Shown here: positions 7,290 through 12,205 of the stretch, piece after piece
Layout: the number at the start of each line of letters is the position of its first letter
Position numbering within the stretch: position 1 is the stretch's first letter
Source: Moraxellaceae bacterium UBA2477
GTDB taxonomy: Bacteria; Pseudomonadota; Gammaproteobacteria; Pseudomonadales; Moraxellaceae
Assembly: GCA_002342025.1 (NCBI GenBank)
Contig: DDPD01000026.1
Span: 1-14,856, forward strand
Direction of reading: 5' to 3'
Length of the DNA stretch: 14,856 nt
The notes under the pieces: model-generated
The model's database searches: none
Seen by the model: the letters and a program-made list of their open reading frames with translations, nothing else
Told to the model about the DNA's origin: nothing
Translations under genes and position numbers: made by a program

Positions 7290-8219
7290 ATGGCTATTCT
7301 TGTTATTGCTGAACACGACAACGCCGCCGTTAAGGGCGCCACGCTGAACACGGTTGCTGCGGCCAAGGCTATTGGCGGCGACATCCATGTGCTGGTTGCT
7401 GGCTCCGGTTGTGGCGCTGCTGCTGCCGCTGCTGCACAGATCGCTGGTGTGAGCAAAGTATTGGTTGCTGACAACGCCGCCTATGCGCATCAGCTCGCTG
7501 AAAACGTGTCGCTGCTCGTAGCCGAGCTGGGCAAGGGCTACAGCCACATTTTGGCGCCTGCTACCAGCAACGGTAAGAACACGCTGCCACGCGTCGCTGC
7601 ACTGCTGGATGTTGCGCAAATTTCGGAAATCTCCAAGGTGATCTCGGCTGACACCTTCGAGCGTCCAATCTATGCGGGCAACGCCATCGCCACCGTGCAG
7701 TCCTCGGACAGCATCAAAGTCATCACCGTGCGCCCAACAGGTTTCGACGCCGTTGCTGCTACCGGTGGTTCGGCATCGACCGAAGCCGTTGCTTCCGCTC
7801 AGAACGCTGGCACGTCCTCGTTCGTGAACGAAGAGCTGGCTAAGCTCGATCGTCCAGAGCTGGCCGGTGCCAAGATTGTTGTTTCTGGTGGCCGCGGCAT
7901 GGGCAACGGTGACAACTTCAAGATCCTCTACACCTTGGCTGACAAGCTTGGTGCTGCCGTTGGTGCCTCGCGCGCCGCTGTTGACGCCGGCTTCGTGCCG
8001 AACGACATGCAAGTCGGTCAGACGGGTAAAGTCGTTGCGCCACAGCTCTACATCGCTGTGGGCATCTCCGGTGCCATCCAGCATTTGGCCGGTATGAAAG
8101 ATTCCAAGGTGATCGTTGCGATCAACAAGGACGAAGAAGCGCCGATTTTTTCCGTTGCCGATTACGGCATCGTAGGCGATCTGTTCGACCTCGTTCCGCA
8201 GCTGGAAAAGCTGGTCTAA
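7290..8219 (+). CDS. etfA: Electron transfer flavoprotein subunit alpha
   Basis: EtfA binds the FAD of the ETF heterodimer. The 309-residue protein has an N-terminal domain (about 1-190) and the conserved C-terminal FAD domain. FAD-domain signatures are GGRGMGNGDNF (200-210), SRAAVD (227-232), QVGQTGKVVAPQLYIAVGIS (241-260), GAIQHLAGMK (261-270) and INKDEEAPIF (278-287), ending in ADYGIVGDLFDLVPQL. An Ala-rich run (CGAAAAAAA, 41-49) lies in the N-terminal domain. The start is two bases after the etfB stop, with GAAGG at 7275-7279 inside etfB as the ribosome site. A strong terminator follows at 8243-8279, so etfBA is a two-gene unit, possibly with read-through from the TetR gene. No ETF-ubiquinone oxidoreductase gene is in the window. 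Confidence 0.97.
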   Translation: MAILVIAEHDNAAVKGATLNTVAAAKAIGGDIHVLVAGSGCGAAAAAAAQIAGVSKVLVADNAAYAHQLAENVSLLVAELGKGYSHILAPATSNGKNTLPRVAALLDVAQISEISKVISADTFERPIYAGNAIATVQSSDSIKVITVRPTGFDAVAATGGSASTEAVASAQNAGTSSFVNEELAKLDRPELAGAKIVVSGGRGMGNGDNFKILYTLADKLGAAVGASRAAVDAGFVPNDMQVGQTGKVVAPQLYIAVGISGAIQHLAGMKDSKVIVAINKDEEAPIFSVADYGIVGDLFDLVPQLEKLV

Positions 8220-8242
8220 TCGACCACTAATCTACGCTGACG

Positions 8243-8279
8243 AAAAGGCCGCTCCGGGTAACCGGGGCGGCCTTTTTTA
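8243..8279 (+). terminator. Intrinsic terminator of etfBA
   Basis: Bases 8245-8257 pair with 8262-8274 in a GC-rich 13-bp stem (one G-U pair) closed by a GTAA tetraloop, followed by a T run to 8278. Flanking AA at 8243-8244 pairs with T residues and gives four A's on the left side, so the element may also act weakly on the minus strand for the convergent gene ending at 8307. Confidence 0.93.
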
Positions 8280-8306
8280 TGGGCATCTGTTTTGCAGCGC
8301 AAGGGT

Positions 8307-9119
8307 TCAGCTAGCGCGCAGCCCCACTTTCATATCCAGTCGGCCACTCTGCACGCTCAAGTCTTTGACCTCGATCTGATTGACCAGCTGTTGCAACCAC
8401 TCCTGACTTTCCTGCAACAGGTTTAGGCCGGGCAGGATATTGCGATCGCCGAGGCTGACCAGTTTATCCATGAACCAAGAACGATTGTTGAGAAAGTCGA
8501 TCATGCCGGCCTCGGCCAGATTCAGTCGCCACTGTTTGATGCCTTCGCGATGCAGGCCGGGAATATGGCTGACGATCTGCTGCGTGAGCGATGGCAAGGG
8601 CAGTTTACTGGCGAGCTGAAATGCGCTCTGGCCAAGATGGCGGGTGGCCCAGTTCACCAGCATCGGCGCTTGTCGCCATTGCACATCAAGAGCCTGATCG
8701 AGCTGCTGGAAGCGCATGAAGGGCGTGTCACCCGTGAGCTGGCACTCTTTAACCAAGACGGACAGCGTGAGTGTGTAGACCATGCGCTGGAAGTGGCCGT
8801 CGAGTTTGATATCGAAGCGGTCGGGTGAACAGTCCAGTTGAATGTAGTCGATGTGCGGATTGTCTTTCAGGCGAGCGCGAATCTGCTGGTTGAGCAGGGC
8901 TTCGGGCAGGGGCAGGGTCAGTGTGGAGTGGCGCAGGTAGCGTTGTGCCAGAGCCAGTGCGGTATCACGAGTGCTCTGAGAGGCTTTCCCGACGACATCC
9001 TGAACGCCTATCACGGTTGAGCCTAGGGCCTGTTTAGCGAGATCGCGGGCGGTGCCAGCGGCCAAGCCAGCAAGGCCAAAGGCCTGGTTCAACGGGCTGG
9101 ATTTCTTCTCATCTGCCAT
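8307..9119 (-). CDS. Conserved-looking protein of unknown function
   Basis: I do not recognise this 270-residue protein. The first 65 residues are small-residue-rich and probably form amphipathic helices (LNQAFGLAGLAAGTARDLA, then a Gly/Val/Ala segment) with no signal peptide or clear membrane span. The middle (about 66-130) alternates hydrophobic and polar residues as beta strands do (HIDYIQLDCSPDRFDIKLDG, 89-108). The rest is mixed helix ending in EVKDLSVQSGRLDMKVGLRAS (250-270), which recalls the strand-rich ends of lipid-binding DUF2993/LmeA-type proteins. That resemblance is weak. Low complexity is absent and the codon use looks real. A TATAAC on the minus strand (9154-9149) is a possible -10 for its own promoter. 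It starts 68 bases after the AraC gene and may share its transcript. Confidence 0.8.
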   Translation of the reverse strand: MADEKKSSPLNQAFGLAGLAAGTARDLAKQALGSTVIGVQDVVGKASQSTRDTALALAQRYLRHSTLTLPLPEALLNQQIRARLKDNPHIDYIQLDCSPDRFDIKLDGHFQRMVYTLTLSVLVKECQLTGDTPFMRFQQLDQALDVQWRQAPMLVNWATRHLGQSAFQLASKLPLPSLTQQIVSHIPGLHREGIKQWRLNLAEAGMIDFLNNRSWFMDKLVSLGDRNILPGLNLLQESQEWLQQLVNQIEVKDLSVQSGRLDMKVGLRAS

Positions 9120-9187
9120 GATGCATTCGCTCTTCGTGTGTCTAGGGAGTTATACACAAGCGAATCCGCCGAGGGCAGGGTGCGGGG

Positions 9188-10237
9188 CTAACTGCCCGAC
9201 GGGATACCCGACGGGATGCCCGACGGATTGCGTCTGTACAGACCGGGTGTGGTGCCGGTCCAGCGCTTGAAGGCGCGATTGAAGTTGGCCACATCGGAGT
9301 AGCCGAGTTGTTCGGCAATGCGCTCTTGGTTCTGGCGAGGGTCGTCTAGCAGCAAGATGGCTTTTTGACGGCGCAAGTCTTCGAGAATGTCGGAGAAGGT
9401 GGTGCCTTCGAGCGCCAGCTGGCGTTTCAGCGTGCGCTCCGACATGTGTAAGTCGCTCGCCACCGCTTCGACGCCGCGAAAGCCTTCATCTTCCCGATAA
9501 ATCAGCTCACGCACTTGGCGTACAAAACGGTTATGCAGGCCGATAGCAACCAGCTCACGTTCGCATTGCTCTACCGCCAGTTGCATGGAGGCGGCATCGG
9601 CCATGACCAGGGGCAGATCAAGGTAGCTGGCATCGAAGGAGATGCGGTTGCAAGACTGACCAAACCGGATTTGTGCCGGCAAAATATAACGAAACTCCTC
9701 GTAGCGCGGGTTTTCCGGGATATCGATGTCGGCTTCGCCAAACAGCGTCTCACCGGTAATGACCTGCGCCATTTGCCCCAAACCGACCATGAGCGCCGCC
9801 ACCGCCGTATCACGCAAGGGTTGCTGGGTCAGTGCGGTTTCAAGGTACAGGTGTGCGGTGTCACCTTCACGAACCACGCGTATGGCAAAGCCCATGATGC
9901 GCAGACTAATAAAGCGCTCTACCAGTTCTAGGGCTTGCGCCACGGTATCGGCAGTCATGGCAGCAAAACCGATAAAGCCGTGGCTAGACAGCTTCATTTG
10001 CATACCCATGTAGAACGGCAAGCCCGGCTCATTAGTTAGCGCTAAGGCCTGCTCGTAAAGGCCATTCATGATTTCTAGCGAAATGCGCGTCGTTGGCGAG
10101 GTGAGCTGTTGCCGGTCAAGACCATAGGGCGCCAGCAGCGTCTCTTCAGGTATTTGCCAGCGTTTCAGCACATCGAGCAGTAACAGCGCATAGGCGGCAG
10201 GTAGGCCTGGGGTGGTATCAGCAGCAGATCGTGACAT
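9188..10237 (-). CDS. AraC-family transcriptional regulator (Arabinose_bd type N-terminal domain)
   Basis: This regulator is 349 residues from the ATG at 10237. Residues about 15-200 match the PF12625-type N-terminal domain found in OruR/VirS-like regulators (LDVLKRWQIPEETLLAPYGL; PGLPFYMGMQMKLSSHGFIG). The C-terminal AraC DNA-binding domain spans about 256-336: a first HTH with VASDLHMSERTLKRQLALEG and a second with IAEQLGYSDVANFNRAFKRW, ending TTPGLYRR. The start is unsure. An ATG at 10252 and a TTG at 10273 are in frame upstream; the TTG alone has a passable AGG-type ribosome site. The C-terminus carries an unusual PSGIPSGIPSG tail encoded by a 12-base tandem repeat. The gene is divergent from the PF10118 gene with a 109-base gap, a layout typical of a regulator and its target. 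The effector is unknown; lipid or fatty acid ligands are often proposed for this subgroup. Confidence 0.92.
   Translation of the reverse strand: MSRSAADTTPGLPAAYALLLLDVLKRWQIPEETLLAPYGLDRQQLTSPTTRISLEIMNGLYEQALALTNEPGLPFYMGMQMKLSSHGFIGFAAMTADTVAQALELVERFISLRIMGFAIRVVREGDTAHLYLETALTQQPLRDTAVAALMVGLGQMAQVITGETLFGEADIDIPENPRYEEFRYILPAQIRFGQSCNRISFDASYLDLPLVMADAASMQLAVEQCERELVAIGLHNRFVRQVRELIYREDEGFRGVEAVASDLHMSERTLKRQLALEGTTFSDILEDLRRQKAILLLDDPRQNQERIAEQLGYSDVANFNRAFKRWTGTTPGLYRRNPSGIPSGIPSGS
9196..9231. repeat. Three tandem 12-base units at the end of the AraC gene
   Basis: Units CCGACGGGATAC (9196-9207), CCGACGGGATGC (9208-9219) and CCGACGGATTGC (9220-9231) lie head to tail. On the coding strand they encode the repeated Pro-Ser-Gly-Ile tail of the AraC regulator. 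The first two units differ at one base and the third at two or three. The array is a likely product of slipped-strand duplication and keeps the frame because each unit is four codons. Confidence 0.85.
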
Positions 10238-10346
10238 CAGTGAATGGCACATAAGGATAAGAAGTTGTCCCAAAATAACCTGCTACTGGCCTCGGGTCAA
10301 AGGCAGAGTTCGTCTTGCCCTATTTGTATTTATCTGGAGAGGCAAA
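10238..10346. promoter_or_regulatory. Divergent intergenic region (AraC regulator / PF10118 gene)
   Basis: This 109-base gap should hold both divergent promoters and any AraC operator. The Shine-Dalgarno GGAGAGG of the plus-strand gene is at 10336-10342. I found no convincing -35/-10 pair in either direction and no clear direct repeats typical of AraC sites, so only the position supports a regulatory role. Confidence 0.4.
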
Positions 10347-11273
10347 ATGACTTCACTGAACACCACTGCTATTACCGCTGCTGCCGCGACGACTATGCCT
10401 TTGTCGGATGCTCCGCGTCAGCCACTGGGTGCTAAGGTGGGTATTCCACCACGCCGCGTTGCCATGAACTTTGATCAGTCCAAGGCGGGCTACTGGTATG
10501 CCGACAGCCCGTTCCTGACCTATTTCTGGTCGGCATTCTCGGTGTTGCTGCCGGAAGGTGAGCAATTCTTTGTGGAAGCGGTGCGTCATTACCGTGACCA
10601 AATTACGGATGAAAATTTGAAGGCGGGTATTTCTGGCTTTATTGGTCAGGAAGCGCTGCACACGCAGGGCCACCAGGTGCTCAATCAGTTTATTAACGAT
10701 AAGCAGCTGCCTGCCGCCGAACTTGAAGCGCAACTCAAGTTGCTGCTGGATTCGGTGGCGAAGATTCACCCGCGACTCAACTTGGCCGCGACCATTTGCT
10801 TGGAGCATTTCACCGCTTTGCTCGGTGAGCAGCTGCTGGCTGAAGTCGATCACCACATGAGCGCGCATGAAGACATTCGCCCGCTGTGGATGTGGCATGC
10901 GCTGGAAGAGACCGAGCACAAAGCTGTGGCCTGGGATGTCTATGAGCAGACCGGCGGCAGCTATGTTGTTCGCGCCGGCACCATGATCATCACCACGGCT
11001 GTGTTGGGCGCTGTAATGGCGTATGCCACAGGTCGTTTGCTCGCTGCCGATGGTCAGCTCTTCAATGTGCGTGACAACGTGAAGGGTATGCGTGCGCTGT
11101 TCGGTCGTCAGGGTCGCATGACGCGTCTGCTGCCGAAATTCCTCGACTTCTTCCGTCCGGACTTCCACCCCAATGACCACGACACCAAGGCGCTGGTGAC
11201 CGAATGGCGCGAGAAGCTGTTTGGTGCCGATGGCGAGATGAATCATCTGCTTAAAAGCAAGTCGCTGCACTGA
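10347..11273 (+). CDS. PF10118/COG3687-type predicted metal-dependent hydrolase; ferritin-like di-iron pattern
   Basis: The 308-residue product from ATG 10347 follows a strong GGAGAGG ribosome site with a four-base spacer; the frame is open further upstream but that stretch is intergenic. Sequence features match the family annotated as predicted metal-dependent hydrolase (PPRRVAMNFD; YWYADSPFLTYFWSAFSVLLPEGE). The carboxylate/His spacing is notable: Glu72 or Glu77, Glu102-x-x-His105 (QEALHTQGH), Glu153 (CLEHFTALLGE) and Glu188-x-x-His191 (WHALEETEHKAVAWDVY). This E, ExxH, E, ExxH order is the ligand set of ferritin-like di-iron proteins, so oxygenase or oxidase chemistry is as plausible as hydrolysis. 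A hydrophobic segment at about 207-232 could be membrane-associated. It is divergent from an AraC regulator that may control it. A good terminator follows. The substrate is unknown. Confidence 0.88.
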   Translation: MTSLNTTAITAAAATTMPLSDAPRQPLGAKVGIPPRRVAMNFDQSKAGYWYADSPFLTYFWSAFSVLLPEGEQFFVEAVRHYRDQITDENLKAGISGFIGQEALHTQGHQVLNQFINDKQLPAAELEAQLKLLLDSVAKIHPRLNLAATICLEHFTALLGEQLLAEVDHHMSAHEDIRPLWMWHALEETEHKAVAWDVYEQTGGSYVVRAGTMIITTAVLGAVMAYATGRLLAADGQLFNVRDNVKGMRALFGRQGRMTRLLPKFLDFFRPDFHPNDHDTKALVTEWREKLFGADGEMNHLLKSKSLH

Positions 11274-11303
11274 GCGGTGGCTGAGGTTTTTCGGTAACGG
11301 TTA

Positions 11304-11336
11304 GCCGCCCTGATGTGAGTCAGGGCGGTTTTTTTT
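11304..11336 (+). terminator. Intrinsic terminator of the PF10118 gene
   Basis: CCGCCCTGA (11305-11313) pairs perfectly with TCAGGGCGG (11320-11328) around a six-base loop, followed by eight T's (11329-11336). The end of the T run is shared with the stop codon of the convergent minus-strand gene at 11335-11337. Confidence 0.93.
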
Positions 11337-11835
11337 AGCTCGGCAGAGCCTGCCAGGTCAGGTGCAGGCGCAAATCGAATTCGAGCTGGGCGTAGCCCGG
11401 TGCCATATGCTCACAAAGTTGGTAGAAGGCCTTGTTGTGATCGAGTTCTTTCAGGTGTGCGAGTTCGTGCACCACGATCATTTTGAGAAACTCCGGCGGC
11501 ATGGCTTTGAACAGCGAGGCGATGCGAATTTCGCGGCTGCTGCGCAGGCGGCCGCCATGGTTGCGCGATTGCCGCGTATGCAGGCCGAGCGCGTTCTGAA
11601 TGACATCGAGCTTGCTGTCGTAGCAGGTGCGGTCAATCGCCGGGGCATTGCGCAGATGCGTCTGCTTCAGCTCGGTGACATAGGCATGCAGCGCTTTGTC
11701 GGACTGGATGGTGTGGCGCTCCGGGTATTTTCGGCTCAGATACTCACCCAGCTGACGGCTTTCAATCAGGCCAGCGACTTTCGCCAGCAAGGGTTCTGGG
11801 TATCCGCTCAGATAGCGCCAGTCCGGGTTCGACAT
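11335..11835 (-). CDS. YgjP-like (DUF45, M48-related) zinc metallopeptidase
   Basis: This is a 166-residue soluble protein with the zinc signature HELAHLKELDH: H123 and H127 from HExxH, with H133 as a likely third ligand. This arrangement and the downstream AFYQLCEHMAPGYAQLEFDLR segment are characteristic of YgjP-like metallopeptidase domain proteins (PF01863). The region before it, with a GRLRSSREIRI stretch (95-105), aligns with the SWGSC-like strand of that family but is more divergent; E. coli YgjP has been reported to act on nucleotides, so proteolysis should not be assumed. The N-terminal 50 residues are variable. The ribosome site AGAGGA precedes the ATG by nine bases. It ends on the T run of the convergent PF10118-gene terminator. 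No partner gene is adjacent on its strand, so it is probably monocistronic. Confidence 0.88.
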   Translation of the reverse strand: MSNPDWRYLSGYPEPLLAKVAGLIESRQLGEYLSRKYPERHTIQSDKALHAYVTELKQTHLRNAPAIDRTCYDSKLDVIQNALGLHTRQSRNHGGRLRSSREIRIASLFKAMPPEFLKMIVVHELAHLKELDHNKAFYQLCEHMAPGYAQLEFDLRLHLTWQALPS

Positions 11836-11914
11836 GCTAAAAAGTCCTCTTTGGGGTGGCTTTCACGAAGTTGGCATTGCCTATGCAACAGCACTTACAG
11901 AGTGCCCTGAAAAT

Positions 11915-11932
11915 CCGTCAAAACATTGACGG
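11915..11932. promoter_or_regulatory. Perfect inverted repeat CCGTCAA-N4-TTGACGG
   Basis: Seven-base arms 11915-11921 and 11926-11932 are exact reverse complements around AACA. It lies 24 bases before the small ORF and 80 bases upstream of the divergent metallopeptidase start, so it could be an operator serving either or both. TTGACG is also within one base of a -35 box in both orientations, but I found no good -10 to match. No T run follows it on either strand. Confidence 0.5.
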
Positions 11933-11955
11933 GCTAAGGCCAAGTGAGGTGCCCC

Positions 11956-12114
11956 ATGTTACCGCTGACGCGCATTATCGATGCCAAATTCTGCCTTTGC
12001 ATCTGTTTCATGAAAGGACTTTTTAAACTCATTGATGAACTGGATCGAGAGGACATGATGGAGGTGCTGACGGAGGAGCAACGGGCTCGTTTAGGCTGGC
12101 GGGATTATCAGTAG
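11956..12114 (+). CDS. Putative 52-residue small protein
   Basis: An ATG at 11956 follows GAGG (11946-11949) at a six-base spacing. The frame reads 52 residues to TAG at 12112-12114. The product begins MLPLTRIIDAKFCLCICFMK, with three cysteines (13, 15, 17) in a hydrophobic stretch, and continues with an acidic helix-prone half (KLIDELDREDMMEVLTEEQRARLGWRDYQ). Composition looks protein-like, with amphipathic periodicity in the second half, but the ORF is too short for composition alone to prove coding. It is not recognised as a known family. It fills most of the gap between a minus-strand metallopeptidase and the ABC transporter, which starts 91 bases later. It could instead be noncoding leader sequence. 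Confidence 0.45.
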   Translation: MLPLTRIIDAKFCLCICFMKGLFKLIDELDREDMMEVLTEEQRARLGWRDYQ

Positions 12115-12120
12115 CGTAAA

Positions 12121-12153
12121 GTCACTGGCATTATTCAATTTTGTGGCAGTGAC
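12121..12153. promoter_or_regulatory. Inverted repeat GTCACTG-N19-CAGTGAC
   Basis: The seven-base arms 12121-12127 and 12147-12153 are exact reverse complements with a 19-base AT-rich centre. After one mismatch a few more bases can pair. The right arm overlaps the proposed -35 of the ABC transporter promoter. An operator is more likely than a terminator, because no T run follows the right arm. Confidence 0.4.
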
Positions 12154-12176
12154 GACCAGTTCGCCTCCGTTATGAT
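12149..12176 (+). promoter_or_regulatory. Candidate sigma-70 promoter of the ABC transporter gene
   Basis: A -10 box TATGAT at 12171-12176 matches the consensus in five of six bases. A partial -35 GTGACG at 12149-12154 (four of six) precedes it with a 16-base spacer. Transcription would begin near 12183, about 23 bases before the ATG. Confidence 0.45.
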
Positions 12177-12205
12177 GGTGCGTCTAACTGTTTTGAGTAG
12201 CGCTG

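Larger units (their letters stand above)
11836..12205. other. 370-base gap with inverted repeats and one small ORF
   Basis: This is the longest stretch here without a large gene. From left to right it holds the leader of the minus-strand metallopeptidase; GCACT/AGTGC (11891-11905, five-base loop); the perfect CCGTCAA/TTGACGG dyad (11915-11932); a small ORF with a good ribosome site (11956-12114); the GTCACTG/CAGTGAC dyad (12121-12153); and a candidate promoter before the ABC transporter gene. No tRNA-like or rRNA-like sequence was seen. Confidence 0.8.

Noticed and set aside
7155..8084. A 309-codon open frame on the minus strand opposite etfB/etfA
   Set aside because: It is antisense to two clearly identified, highly conserved genes, and its translation has no recognisable motifs. 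Open antisense frames are common opposite GC-biased, highly expressed genes.
9196..9231. Short tandem array considered as a CRISPR remnant or attachment site
   Set aside because: The units are only 12 bases, contiguous without spacers, and in frame within the AraC gene, so a coding tandem duplication explains them.
10245..10250. TGGCAC as half of a sigma-54 promoter
   Set aside because: No TTGC element follows at the required spacing.
10353..11270. A 305-codon open frame on the minus strand opposite the PF10118 gene
   Set aside because: It mirrors the whole plus-strand gene and yields a His/Gln/Arg-rich translation without domain signatures. The plus-strand gene has a strong ribosome site and a conserved motif set.
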